Source: Fragilaria crotonensis
Lineage: Eukaryota; Bacillariophyta; Fragilariophyceae; Fragilariales; Fragilariaceae
Reading direction: 5' to 3'
NCBI GenBank assembly: GCA_022925895.1
Contig: JAKSYS010000425.1
Location: 1-53,788 of the forward strand
Length of the DNA stretch: 53,788 nucleotides
The position numbers and the translations under genes are program-made. Numbering within the stretch: position 1 is the first letter of the stretch; every line of letters starts with the position of its first letter. The notes under the pieces were generated by a model, which saw only the letters and a program-made list of their open reading frames with translations, had not been told where the DNA came from and searched no databases. This document shows, piece by piece, positions 43,054 to 53,633 of this stretch.

Positions 43054-44616
43054 ATGGCATTTGAATTCTCACTTCAGTTAAAGCATATGGATTCGTCGTC
43101 AGTCAACCCCAGCAGCGCTGGACAGTATATCACCCAAATAAACGCTAATGACGTTCTTTTTGGAAGAGGTTCTGGCCCAAACGACCACGAGGGTAATATT
43201 CGTTTTCGAGACCTCGTTGGCGAGAGAAAGGCTGAATACATGGCAACCAATCACCGCCAAACTAAGGCGAAGATTGCAAGAGAGATTGTGGGAAAAGTGA
43301 TCCAAAAGAATGGACGCTTCTTGAAAAAGGTAGAAGCCGCAGAAGCGAAAGAACTCGGTATTCCGAAAGGAGTTGAAGCCTGGATTGCTGTTGACGAAGA
43401 AACAATTATGGAAAAAGCGAAACAGGCTCTACGTCAACAGAGAGATAAAACCAAGCAAGGAGGGTCCAAATCACCGAGAAATAGTCCCACTCCAGCGTCG
43501 CGAAAATCTGCCGCTGCGCCTCCGACGTCGTCTCTTGATTCTTACGATAAACCAGAGCCCAGTAGGTATGGTGCAGAAATATCGGCTGAGAGTCTCCGTC
43601 AATCAGAACATATACAAAATGTTGAGGCTGAATTGGCGGGATATGCTCACGCCACCCACTTACATCCGAATCCTTACGAACCAATTCCAATAGGCAGCCA
43701 CGCTGTTCTGGGATCAAAGGGTGGTATCAATTTGGACTGGCGTCACTACACCCAAGCTGCTATTATGGCACAAACTCAAGGGCAGAGACAGCAGGCGTTC
43801 CCTCATCAACCGGAGCCGATCCCACAGCATACCGTTTCAAACGTTCAAAGCTTCCCCCGGCCCATGGGAGAACGATTCCAAGGGGACAACGCGTCGGACA
43901 GACGAGAAAGCATCCAGGTGACTGACTTGATGGACTCGTTCAACAAAATGAAGACGAGGGGGTTTGACACTCCGTTTGAGTCCGCTGGTACCATTGGAAC
44001 CGCGAGTTCTAGAGGCCACGAGTCTATCGATACGATTGAAACGATCGAGCCGTTACCTGTTGGACCAGGAAACCGGGATCCCTCCACCCTGTCCATGTCC
44101 AGCGGCAACTTCTCCGCTTTAATGAAGGGGTTGTTGCAGGACAGTTCCCGTGCTACCGAAACTGCCCTACTTAAAGGCATTTTAGAAGATCCTTTTGACC
44201 CTTCTCTGCACGCTGCGTCCACCTCGAAGGCAAGCGTTAGCAAACCTGGTCGGCGTGATTCCAGCAGGCAATCGATCAATATTGAAGACAAAGACTTTTT
44301 CAAAAAGGGAGCCTTCAAGGGTGTGGCTGGATCTGGTTCTGATTTCTCGAATATGTCCATGTCGTTCTCCCAGGTATGGAGTCAGAAAAGTCCTGGCAAT
44401 CTCGGGAACTTGGCTGAAGGGGATGAAGGCCGACTGGGGTCGAACATGAAGACTTCAGCAGGCCCTCGCCAAGTTGTGTTGATGGACGATGATCCTGACA
44501 ATATGAGCGGATTGGGAAAGTCGTCCATGTCAATCTTGAACGTTGCAATGGGGGAAAGTCAAGGTGAAAGTATCATGACGGCCAACGAGTCGATCTTCTC
44601 TGATATCGGCGATTAA
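43054..44616 (+). CDS. DUF6824 domain protein
   Basis: Function unknown. DUF6824 proteins occur in many copies in diatoms and have been thought possibly DNA-associated, which is unproven. The domain spans NDVLFGRGSGPNDHEGNIRF, RDLVGERKAEYMATNHRQTK and IVGKVIQKNGRFLKKVE, followed by an EAWIAVDEETIMEKAKQALRQ helix, at about residues 31-130. The chosen start is ATG 43054 (520 aa); ATG 43087 is equally plausible and lies just before the domain. The frame is open upstream to 42808, but that part lacks domain character. The rest is Ser/Asn/Gln-rich and disordered, with recurrent SMSSGNFS, SNMSMSFSQVW and KSSMSILNVAMGES motifs that may be phosphorylated docking sites (inference). No intron is seen. 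Confidence 0.85.
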   Translation: MAFEFSLQLKHMDSSSVNPSSAGQYITQINANDVLFGRGSGPNDHEGNIRFRDLVGERKAEYMATNHRQTKAKIAREIVGKVIQKNGRFLKKVEAAEAKELGIPKGVEAWIAVDEETIMEKAKQALRQQRDKTKQGGSKSPRNSPTPASRKSAAAPPTSSLDSYDKPEPSRYGAEISAESLRQSEHIQNVEAELAGYAHATHLHPNPYEPIPIGSHAVLGSKGGINLDWRHYTQAAIMAQTQGQRQQAFPHQPEPIPQHTVSNVQSFPRPMGERFQGDNASDRRESIQVTDLMDSFNKMKTRGFDTPFESAGTIGTASSRGHESIDTIETIEPLPVGPGNRDPSTLSMSSGNFSALMKGLLQDSSRATETALLKGILEDPFDPSLHAASTSKASVSKPGRRDSSRQSINIEDKDFFKKGAFKGVAGSGSDFSNMSMSFSQVWSQKSPGNLGNLAEGDEGRLGSNMKTSAGPRQVVLMDDDPDNMSGLGKSSMSILNVAMGESQGESIMTANESIFSDIGD

Positions 44617-45234
44617 TGTGTTCTATGTTTAGAAGTCATACTTGCGTACACAGTATTCATGATCTTCAGGGGTATTGAGAGCTGCTGGGTCGCTCTTTGT
44701 CGAGTTGAGTTTGTGCTGGAAGTACTTCTGTGAAGTGGGCAGTAGGAGGAGGAGGCATTCTCACCTTTTCATACATAGGTTAGAGTACCGTACTGTCTAC
44801 TAGCTAGTGATCTGGAGTCCGGAGTACTACTACCGTAGTACTGTACTCCGAGTATGTACTCAATCACTTCGCAACCGGGAGATTCTACTGGAGTACTAGT
44901 ACTAGTACTCCGAGTACAAATACTCAGTACAATGTACTGGTGTACTTGCACCAATGTTAACTCTTTGCTACTACAAGTATAAACATAGTAGTGAGACAGG
45001 GTTTAGTAAAACAGTAGTGAGACGAATTCGGCCAGAGCCTGAAAAAGCATATCCATACACTAATACTTTCATTTCTGTCGCGTTAGTACTGATTCTTCTC
45101 TTGATTTGGGAAGGGGGTTGCGTAGGTGCATTTTGAAAAGCCGGCGCGGCTCAGAACTTACAGCACACTGAAGTGCACTGAATTCATACGCCAGCACGGA
45201 CCGGAGTTTTTCATAAATTGGTGCACGCTTCATC
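44617..45234. other. Intergenic, GTAC-rich
   Basis: No gene is supported. The segment 44785-44950 is packed with AGTACT, GGAGTACT and CTAGTACTAGTACTCC palindromes. AGTAGTGAGAC occurs twice (44989 and 45013). No terminal inverted repeat for the following transposase gene was found here. Confidence 0.5.
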
Positions 45235-47945
45235 ATGTCCGCGAAGCGGAAAGCAACCGCACAATCAGGAAAGTCTGCACTGAAGAAGCAAGCAGGAAGA
45301 CCTACAAAGAAACATTGCATAGATGATGCAGTAAGAATGGTAAGTGCTTCGTTTGAGAAACGTGGGCTCAATGTAAGCCATTTTTTGGTGGGTGATTGTA
45401 TAAATGTATTTCAAAGTTCGTGTAGAATTAATTTTTTTCTACGGCAATTTGTACTGGGAATTCTTTGCAGGTTATCGATAAAGATCTGCTTTACGATGAA
45501 GCAATCTGGGCTTGTCGTTTGTTTGACACCGTCACTAGACAAACTCTCAGGTACCATGTGAGGAAGGAACTGGAGCGGAGGATGATGCAGAAACAAGAGG
45601 AGAATGGAAAAGTGGGAATGTATGTTGCAATTGGCAAAAGAGATGAAGAGGAGGCGGACACTTGCAACGGTGGGACACATGCGACAGAGGAACAAGTATC
45701 CCCATTGACCACGCCAACAACAAATTCGACGTCAACAGAAGGATCAAGGAGCCTCTCAACTTCAGCAAGTGGAAGGAGCAAAATCAGGAAAACCCCTAAA
45801 CAGGCAAATCAGGAGAGAATCGATGTGAAAGCAGCGTCATCAGAATTTTACAAACGCTACAGTGCCGCATTCAAGGAAGCAACAAGGTTGATCTCCTCAG
45901 GTTGTCACGATGGAACTGCCGAGGAGTTGATCAACAAGTTGAATTTGAAGTACGATCTGATTGCGAATGGGAAAAGGAAGCTTGCAAAGAGCACTATCTA
46001 TCGCGCCATAGCAAAGGGAATTGCAGGTAAGAGTCCTCTGAAAAAGGGTCCGCCTCCAACTGTCCCGTCGTTTTGGTTGAGACGGCGGCTGTTCATGCAG
46101 AAGTGTGTCAGGCGGGTAAAGGTGGAGAGCTGAAGAGTGTAGACATCAAACGTACGATAGAGCCGCCATCTTGGGAACATATGGAGAACGCCTTCAAGGT
46201 GGAAACGGTTTGGAGGAAGATGAAGCAGGAATATCCAGAGAAGCTTCAACCTGTTAGATTAATGAGCGTCGATGATTCTCGAGCGCAGTGGACAACCTTC
46301 ACCAATCTGCAGCAATGGTTCAATGATGTCAAGACCGACATCATCAATACTGGGCTTGTACTGGACCAAGAGGTAAGAGATCCGGCGAGTGGAATGCTTA
46401 TATCAGAGCTGGATTTCCGTTCTGATGAGGTTCGACGTCGATTCGTGAACATGGACGAGACTCATCATGACCTTTCGGTCACTGGCGACCGCGGCGGACC
46501 ACGTGCTGTGATGTATCATAATCCACAGTATCAACGTGGTTGTCGACGAAGTGTGAAATCCTCTCGCCACGTGACAGGTGTATATGCAACTAATGCGGCA
46601 GGTGAAGTCCTACCGCCCATGTTCATCTTTGATTCGAATGCTAAGACTGACGAATTTTCGTGTCAAGAATAGTTGGCTTGAAGGCCTTCCAACAATAACT
46701 GGACGATTCGGCTGTCCGACCCTGATTGAATCATCAAGCTTCTACGCCGTGCGATCAAAAGGATCTATGGATGACTCGCTACTAAACAGTTATATTGAAG
46801 ACGTTCTGTTGCCCTTGTATCCTAACATAAACAAAACGGCATCTTTCGATGCAACAGGTAAGAATGCTTCTTGTTCGTTGATTCGTCATCATGTTCCTTC
46901 TCCCACCACTTCTTACTCTGCTTTCATTGTCGCATGCAAAGGTAAGCTTCTTGCAGGTCCTGTTGTCCTGAAGCTCGACTCGGGCCCAGGTCGTATTGTT
47001 GCGTCGCACGAGAGTATCCTCAAGCGCGAAGGTTACTTCGAAATGGGATTAATCATTCTTGCTGGTCTCCCCAACGCAACAAGCGTTCAACAAGAAATGG
47101 ACGCCCTTTATGGGCCGTTCAAGTCTGCAACTTACAGTCGAGGTGAGATGGTTGTAATGAGGAAGATAAAGGAACGAGGCGAGCGTCAGGGTACGAACGA
47201 TCCGGGACCAGCCATTGTATCCTTGGGTTTTGAGGATCTGTCCACGATTGTAGATGGGAATGATGGTGACGATGTGAGTATGAAGCCATTCAGTAAGTGC
47301 TTCACAACCGACAAAGTCTTGCGAGCTTGGAACAAGATTGGATTCGTTCCCTTTACAAGGAAATGTCTTTATGACAAGAAGGTTCGTCACGAGCTCGGTC
47401 AAGATGATGCCAATGTTGAGTTGGAGAATTTGCAGGAGGACTATGCTGGCCTTGTGTCAAACGCCGAGAGCTGTGGAGCAAGCAAAGGTGTGTTTAATGC
47501 ATCTATCGAGCGCGTTCGAAAGCTTGATAGAGCTATTGATGAGGATGAGCAGGTTCGGCAATTGGTTGCGACCAGAGGTGCCTTCTTAGCAGGTTCGCTG
47601 TGGACGACATGCAAATCGAGGGTGGGTAACTGTCGTGTGACGCTGCGAGCGCAACGTGAGCAAATGGCGATTGACGAGGCGAAAGCCAACACTGTAAGTC
47701 AAAATCGTTTGGATCGCCAGGCAAAGCTACTGGCAAATGCACAGACAGCTTTACAGAAGTTCAGAACAGCTGGTGCAATGTCAATGACCGATAAGGATTG
47801 GGGTGACGTTGTGAGGTGGGTTCTGCCTGAGGCAAAGGTGTCGGGTCTCATGCGAGACTTGAAGAAAAAAGAGGCCATCATCGCAAAATTGGCGACTCTG
47901 GAAAGGGACTGGACAACATACATCCCGGCACCAACAGAACTTTAA
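45235..47945 (+). pseudogene. DDE-superfamily transposase-like gene (MDETH type), two frameshifts
   Basis: It encodes a transposase of a cut-and-paste DNA transposon or a relative that lost mobility. Exon 1 is 45235-45339; a 131-nt intron ends at 45470. The frame then runs to about 46070, where the register changes (near TCGTTTTGGTTG), and again near 46655 (GACGAATTTTCG). Between and after the breaks the protein is well kept to the stop at 47945. Seen: an N-terminal Psq-like HTH (AVRM + VIDKDLLYDEAIWACRLFDT), a TIYRAIAKGI helix, then DDE candidates NMDETHH (about 46448-46468), VVLKLDSGPGRI (about 46962-46997) and LPNATSVQQEMDALYGPFKS (about 47071-47130). A probable in-frame intron, 46858-46941 (84 nt), gives DATG-KLLAGPVVLK. 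No flanking TIRs were seen. Two small lesions suggest recent inactivation or assembly errors. Confidence 0.8.
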
Positions 47946-48531
47946 AGGCTCAGTCCTTTCAATACGGTAGTTCTAAACACATCAAAATCACTTGGAATCA
48001 AATCCTTCATCATCTTCCTGTTCATTCTGCATCATCATGGTCGGAAATGAATTAACGCAAAATTGTTTTCAGTCCCGTCCCGTCTTATTTGTATGGGAGT
48101 CTCGGTTCTATGTTCTATATATCCGGGTTCGAAAATAGCCGACCAAACATAACTTCATCAATAACACTACTTCTTCAAATCTTCTTGATTTAATCTGTTC
48201 ACGGGATAAAGCTCGTGCGTTTGGTATGTCTTGAGGACCGTACGGTGATTTCTTGGTGTCGATTAATTCTGTGGCTCCCACTACTATGTTTATACTTGTA
48301 CTATATCATAGCACTAGTACGAGTACTCCAGCACTGTCTATGTACGAGTACCGAGTACCATCAGCCCATCCTCAGCCTGAGGACGGATGTGATGGATACT
48401 CGGAAGGCAGCAAGGTCGCCTACCAGTCGATCACTTCAATCATCGATCATCGGATCATCGGCCATCGCAGGTCAACAGTAATTGCTCTATCGTAACTAGT
48501 AGAGCAACACCGCTAACGCCTTCTTGAGATC
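47946..48531. other. Intergenic, 5' flank of the eIF2B epsilon gene
   Basis: No gene is supported. GTAC-rich strings lie at about 48295-48360. CGATCATCGGATCATCGGCCATCG near 48441-48464 is a short imperfect repeat of ATCATCGG. It holds the promoter of the downstream gene. Confidence 0.5.
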
Positions 48532-50751
48532 ATGGGGAAACCAAAGTCAGCAGGAGGAGGCGGAGGTGGTGATGATTCTAAGCGAGAACAACCTCTTCAA
48601 GCTGTACTGCTTGCTGATTCATTTACTCGCAGCTTTCGTCCACTTTCGTTAGACAAGCCGAAAGTCCTCTGCCCTCTCAATAATGTCACCATGATTGACT
48701 ATGCCATCGAATTTCTGGCTGGCGCGGGTGTCGAAGAACTCTTTGTGGTGTGTTTACGCGACGAGGTGGAACATCACGTCCAGAATAACTACTGGGCGAA
48801 GAGCTTTATGCAAGTTCATTTCGTCAAGGATAGCTCCCTAACAAATGCTGGTGATGCGCTGCGGGAACTTGATAAGCGCAACATGGTACAAAGTGATCCT
48901 TTCATTCTAATGTACGGAGATACTGTCACCAATGTTGACATCAAACCAGCTCTAGCTGCTCATAAAGCGAGACACAAGAAAGACTCATCCGCAATGATGA
49001 CCTTGCTGATGAAGGAAGTTGGCGGTTGGAAAACAGAACCGCGGACCATGTTTTCGTCAATCCGGTCATCGCAGGATGATTTGGTTGTTGGTCTGGATCC
49101 AACGAAAGACAACCGCATCCTCGTTTACGACGACCGATGCTATCGCAAAACCTGCACAGTCCCATGCTCTTTCTTTACGTCTTCATCACAGGTGGATCTT
49201 CGATGTGATCTGTTGGATTGCGGAATTGACATTTGCAGTCCTGATGTCCTCGCACGATTCTCAGACGAATTCGACTATCGAGACATTCGACGGGAATTCG
49301 TGACGAACTCAGTCGCTGAAGAAGAAGAAGGTTTGCAAAACAAGATATACTGCCACTTGTTGTCAGATCATGAATACGCCGCGCGTGTTCACGACTTTAA
49401 CACCTACGCTGCTGTATCCAGAGATCTGTTGCAGCGATGGTGCTATCCAGTCGTGCCTGAAAATCTACCTGCTGGATACGAACAAGAGTATCGATACGTG
49501 CAACGTCACTGCGTGTATTGCGAAATGAAAGGAGGCCGCACCAAAATTGGTCGCTCAGCCACCATTGTAGGCGCCAGCATGATTGGTGCACACTGTGAAA
49601 TCGGAGAAGATTGTGTTATTGAATCAACAGTCATAGGGCACGACTGCCGGATTGGAGCCAAGGTGACGTTGGAGGGTTGCCACTTGTGGGGAACAGCACT
49701 CATAGAAGACGATGTTGCAATCATGCAGTCCGTTCTAGCTCATGACGTCATGATTCGAAGTGGTGCGAGGATCGGCCGAGGCTGCGTGATTGGACGAGGT
49801 TGCGTCATTGGAAAAAATGTTGTGCTCCCTGAATTCACCCGAATTACGCTTAAACAAGACAATGATGCAGATGAATATCACGGCTTCGATGACTTTCACG
49901 ACGACAGGGAGACGAAGGAGGTGAAATCTGTTGATAATGATGTTATCGTTTCAGACCTCGACGCGGTCGGCCCTGATGGTCAAGGTTGCATATGGCTACC
50001 GACTGCGGAAGAGTACGAGGATGATGACGAATTGTCTCAGCTGGAAGTGATGAAGGCCCAAAGCGTTGGGTTCGATCGTACTGGCCTTTATAATGATCGA
50101 ATTGAGCTTCAGAAGGAGGCGTACTCAAATTTCGATGACGTGGGCGTGATGGATCAGGATATCGAAGATTTCGATGACGACGCTGTCACCTTTGGTGGCG
50201 ACGCCTACAGTGGGCAGCAAGGTGCACAAATAGCTGGTCGACAAAAGGGAGTGGATGTTGTCAAGGAGCTGAAAATCATCTGCCTTGAGTCTGAGGACTC
50301 ATACCCCATCGAAAATCTGGCAATTGAACTCAACTCCTTCAAGTTCAGTCAGAATGCAACGTATTCTGACTGCACAATGGCTGTTATGCTTGCAGTTCTC
50401 GAAAAAATGGATATTGTCCAGTCCATGAAGGCTGGAAAGTTGGTAGCCGGTCTCAAGTCTCAACTAGTACGTTGGGCTCCTCTTCTTCGCAAAATGAGCA
50501 TAGGCCTTGACGAAGAGAAGAGCATTATTGTAGCATTGGAGCGTGCAGCTACAGGCGGTGGTGCTATGGGGGAAACGCTTAGCGCCGAGCCAAATTTCCG
50601 ATTCATGCTACAAACCTTGCATGATGAGGAACTTTTGAGCGAGGAAGCCATTCTCTCGTGGGCTGCAGGCCGACGCGATGAAAACTCCGAGAGTGATATT
50701 GGCAGATTGTTCAATCAGCAACCAACGCAAGACTTCTTGGAATGGCTAGAG

Positions 50752-50783
<32 letters not shown>

Positions 50784-50820
50784 TGATGACGACGAAGATG
50801 ATTCTGATGATGATGAGTAA
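48532..50820 (+). CDS. EIF2B5: Translation initiation factor eIF2B subunit epsilon
   Basis: The catalytic subunit of the eIF2B complex, which recycles eIF2-GDP to eIF2-GTP in the cytosol. It has 762 aa, is uninterrupted and starts at a good ATG. Domains in order: a nucleotidyltransferase-like domain (about 20-250; LQAVLLADSFTRSFRPLSLD, KPKVLCPLNNVTMIDYAIEF, LMYGDTVTN); left-handed beta-helix hexapeptide repeats (about 330-445; IGRSATIVGASMIGAHCEIG, VIGHDCRIGAKV, ARIGRGCVIGRGCVIGKNVV); an acidic linker; and a C-terminal W2/HEAT domain (about 585-745) ending DFLEWLEDD, with the aromatic/acidic boxes that contact eIF2. An unusual tail of about 14 consecutive Asp plus more acidic residues closes the protein (50754-50817, GAC/GAT run). 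Length and order match the family. Confidence 0.95.
50754..50817 (+). repeat. GAC/GAT trinucleotide run coding for poly-Asp
   Basis: A near-pure GAY triplet array forms the last codons of the eIF2B epsilon gene. The GAC-to-GAT interruptions would limit slippage. Confidence 0.9.
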
Positions 50821-51138
50821 TATGTGCATTTAGATGAACGCTCCAGATTCAGCTTTCGCGTAGAAATCATGAAGTTGAAGTCAAATCCTTTCTCGCACCA
50901 AAACCCGAACATCTCGGTGAAACTAGTTAGACGCGATGCATTTCTTCGAATAGAAACAAAATGACACAGCATATTGGAATGCACGCCATATCGCTTGTGT
51001 TTAAGGTATTGCTTTTGTTGTAAATTTCGGCATGCTGGAAAAGTGTCGACTTAACAGATGGACTAGCACTGTACAATAGTAAGAAACGATTGTGTGGGTG
51101 ATACGGTGACCATTTGATCACTTCATAGTGCCTGCAAA
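50821..51138. other. Convergent 3' spacer
   Basis: 318 bp between the eIF2B epsilon stop and the stop of the minus-strand acidic protein gene. Nothing else was seen. Confidence 0.5.
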
Positions 51139-51594
51139 CTACGAGTGAATTTCCGAAATGTGGAACCCCAACAAGCGACGATGCTTCTCGTGAGGAGTCA
51201 TCTCGTCATCTTCGTCAAACGTGTCATCTTGCAAGAAGAGTTCTTTCTCTTCTGATGTCAAAAAGTCCATACCCGACTGCAGGCAATCTACCAAAACGCC
51301 CACATCGACAGCGTCATCCTTGCGCAATTCATCGAGAACATCTGCAAAGGAATCAGTAATCATATCAAGATAAAGAGCGCGAAATGCCGTCTCATCAACT
51401 TCCATGTTCTGAGTCTCGTCCTGAATTTCCTTCCAGGCTGCCATGACCTCCTTTCGAGCGGCATCGAGTTGGTCAAAAATTTGTTGCGGATTTTTCCACT
51501 CTGAATCTGGATCTCGGGGATCTTGTTCGGCGTATTGTTCCATCAATGCTACAGCTTTTGTAGCGGCTTGTTCGAAACGAGATGCTTGGTCCAT
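51139..51594 (-). CDS. Small acidic protein, possibly Rsa3-like ribosome assembly factor
   Basis: 151 aa, single exon, ATG at 51594. It is helical and acidic, with a coiled-coil-like start (RFEQAATKAVALMEQYAEQD), a central FRALYLDMITDSFADVLDEL followed by R-K-DD-x-V-DVGVLVDCLQSGMDFLTSEE, and a charged tail (DDTFDEDDEMTPHEKHRR). The pattern (Y-x-x-x-x-T-x-x-F-A-D-x-L-D-x-L-R then L-x-x-x-L-x-x-G and a Phe) recalls the C-terminal domain of yeast Rsa3, a nucleolar factor of 60S assembly. This rests on pattern memory only, so the function is tentative. The frame is intact and clearly coding. It is divergent from the Pin1 gene, separated by 648 bp. Confidence 0.65.
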   Translation of the reverse strand: MDQASRFEQAATKAVALMEQYAEQDPRDPDSEWKNPQQIFDQLDAARKEVMAAWKEIQDETQNMEVDETAFRALYLDMITDSFADVLDELRKDDAVDVGVLVDCLQSGMDFLTSEEKELFLQDDTFDEDDEMTPHEKHRRLLGFHISEIHS

Positions 51595-52242
51595 GATGGT
51601 GCTGGATTGTCCTCTCGCAAGGCAACGAGGCTTCGGGTTCGGTCCAACAAGAAAATGTCAGACGTGCATATACTGTAGTTCTGTATGTAATCGCAGTAGT
51701 AGTACGCTACAAGGATAGCGCTCATGGTATAAAGTGACGGTAAGCCGTATGCATAAATATAAGGCGATATGGCTAACGTGTGTACCTGGTACCACGTACT
51801 CAGTTCCACATACGTGTACTACTACAAGATTTCATACTCCAAATTCCAACTTGTACTAGTGTATCGTGAAAGTTGGACCACTCCGACACCCGACACCCGA
51901 CACCCGACACTCTCAGAAATGAATGGTTTTCCGAATGACATTGAGCGCCTGACGGACAGAAATGCAATCCGTGGACTAATTTAGAAAAGACGTAACAGTT
52001 CAGTTCAGCACCAGCTCTCCGAACTGTTGCATCGAATCTTGGAACGCTGTTATAGAGTTCGATCTTCCAAGAACGATATGATACGGCGCCGACGAGAACT
52101 TGCAACTTTGAATACTGCTCCATGACTCGCTTTTAACAGTTGTTGTCTCGAATATCCTCCACAAGAGCGAAATTGTAACTATCAGCACAGAAGCAGTGAA
52201 TTCAGCGGCAATTACAGAACTACGACCTTAAACTCATTCATC
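51595..52242. promoter_or_regulatory. Divergent intergenic region
   Basis: 648 bp between two divergent start codons. It includes three tandem GACACCC units (about 51888-51911) and GTAC-rich DNA at about 51665-51860. No specific promoter element can be assigned. Confidence 0.4.
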
Positions 52243-52974
52243 ATGGAGATTGAAACAACAACAGCGGACTCGGACGACTCATGGATTGCGAATGCATTAA
52301 AAGCGAATCCTCCCCCTGATTCGTTGCCCAACGGCTGGATTGTTCGATCTTCGCGTTCGCAGCCGGGGTACTTCTTTTACTACAATCAAGAGACCGGTGA
52401 AGCCCGATGGGAAAAGCCAGTTCAAGCAAAGGCGATGGATGTTGCTCCTTCACGTGCATCCGCCCCAGACACATCGCCCAATCACGCCGAACGCCCGACA
52501 CCAAAGGCAGTGCCACTAACTTCAACTTCAGCGACGAAACGCGAGGCACCAGAAGCAGTCTCAACGTCAGCCACAGAACCTGATGCCAAGAAATCAAAAC
52601 GCTCAGCTGCTGAACCCAAAGAAGTCCGCGTGTTGCATATTCTCAAGAAGCACAAAGGCTCTCGTCGTCCATCGTCCTGGAGAAATCCAAACATTACATC
52701 CACTTTGGAAGAAGCCCGCGAAGAATTGCAGGGCCTGGTGGATGTCTTGCAGGAAGTTAAGGACAATCCCGAGGAAATGAGGGCAACCTTCGAAGAATTG
52801 GCTCGCACGGAATCAGACTGCTCGTCGGCGAAACGAGGTGGAGATTTAGGTTTCTTTGGACGCAAGAAGATGCAACCAAGCTTCGAGCAAGCTAGTTTCG
52901 CTCTCGATGTTGGAGGAATGAGTGATGTTGTGGAATCAGCAAGTGGTGTGCACGTTATTTTACGAATTGGGTAG
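52243..52974 (+). CDS. PIN1: Pin1-type peptidyl-prolyl cis-trans isomerase (WW + parvulin)
   Basis: It isomerises phospho-Ser/Thr-Pro bonds, typically in nuclear signalling, transcription and cell-cycle proteins. 243 aa, single exon. The WW domain is residues 28-60 (LPNGWIVRSSRSQPGYFFYY, with W32, Y46/Y47, W56 and P59). A Ser/Thr/Pro-rich linker with a KKSKR nuclear-type basic patch (about 61-125) is longer than in human PIN1. The parvulin domain (126-243) keeps all key positions by alignment from memory: H132, K136, the phosphate-binding R141/R142 (GSRRPSSWR), catalytic-site C193 (SDCSSAKRGGDLG), M210/F214 and H237 (GVHVIL). It is therefore expected to be active and phospho-specific. Its 3' end faces the bL12m gene (167 bp). 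Confidence 0.96.
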   Translation: MEIETTTADSDDSWIANALKANPPPDSLPNGWIVRSSRSQPGYFFYYNQETGEARWEKPVQAKAMDVAPSRASAPDTSPNHAERPTPKAVPLTSTSATKREAPEAVSTSATEPDAKKSKRSAAEPKEVRVLHILKKHKGSRRPSSWRNPNITSTLEEAREELQGLVDVLQEVKDNPEEMRATFEELARTESDCSSAKRGGDLGFFGRKKMQPSFEQASFALDVGGMSDVVESASGVHVILRIG

Positions 52975-53141
52975 ATGTATATCATGATGAGACAGAATGA
53001 AGAGGATGACACTTGATGCAATCGTTGGTTTAGTGTGATCTGCATACTCGCCACATGGGTTAGCTTGGCACAATTGTACGGAGTACTATTGAATAGGCAG
53101 GAATGACGAGGTAGACACCTACATCAGGGTCATTATATCTA

Positions 53142-53633
53142 TTATGAAACCTCAATCACAGCTCCAATCTCCTCGAGCTTCGCCTTGAGTTGGTTGGCTT
53201 CCTCTTCTTTCAATCCCTTCTTTATGACCTTAGGGGCGCCCTCAACTAATTCCTTGGCTTCCTTAAGACCCAGACCAGCAATAGCCCGAATTTCTTTAAT
53301 GACCTTGATCTTCGCATTCGGGTCAAATCCAATGAGTTTCAGATCGAACACAGTCTTCGCTTCCACTGCAACCGATTCAGCTCCATCGGTCGACGATCCA
53401 CCCTCTGAGCGAGGCGTATCCGAATTACGGACGTTCATGCCAAGCCGTCGTTGAATTTCCTCGTTTAGCATGTTGATCTCTACAACATCCAACCACATAA
53501 CGCGTTCAAACAATTTGTTCACTCTGGAGCGCGGCGCAACCACAGTCGTGTGATAGCCACATTGTCTCTTGGCGAATTGGAACGTCGACTGACGTGCAGT
53601 CAAACCAACAGTGCGGGGAATGGATTGCATCAT
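53142..53633 (-). CDS. MRPL12: Mitochondrial ribosomal protein bL12m
   Basis: The L7/L12 stalk protein of the mitochondrial large ribosomal subunit, which recruits translation factors. 163 aa from ATG 53633; the frame reaches 53639 only through a TTG. A basic, Ser/Thr/Arg-rich N-terminus without acidic residues ([20 protein letters not shown]) is a good mitochondrial presequence. Then come an N-terminal dimerisation helix region, an acidic Ser/Gly hinge and the C-terminal L12 domain: [60 protein letters not shown] and a final [10 protein letters not shown]. All glycines and Lys of the factor-binding face are kept. A plastid L12 is unlikely, because no ER signal peptide is present and plastid L12 is usually plastid-encoded in diatoms. 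Confidence 0.95.
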   Translation of the reverse strand: MMQSIPRTVGLTARQSTFQFAKRQCGYHTTVVAPRSRVNKLFERVMWLDVVEINMLNEEIQRRLGMNVRNSDTPRSEGGSSTDGAESVAVEAKTVFDLKLIGFDPNAKIKVIKEIRAIAGLGLKEAKELVEGAPKVIKKGLKEEEANQLKAKLEEIGAVIEVS

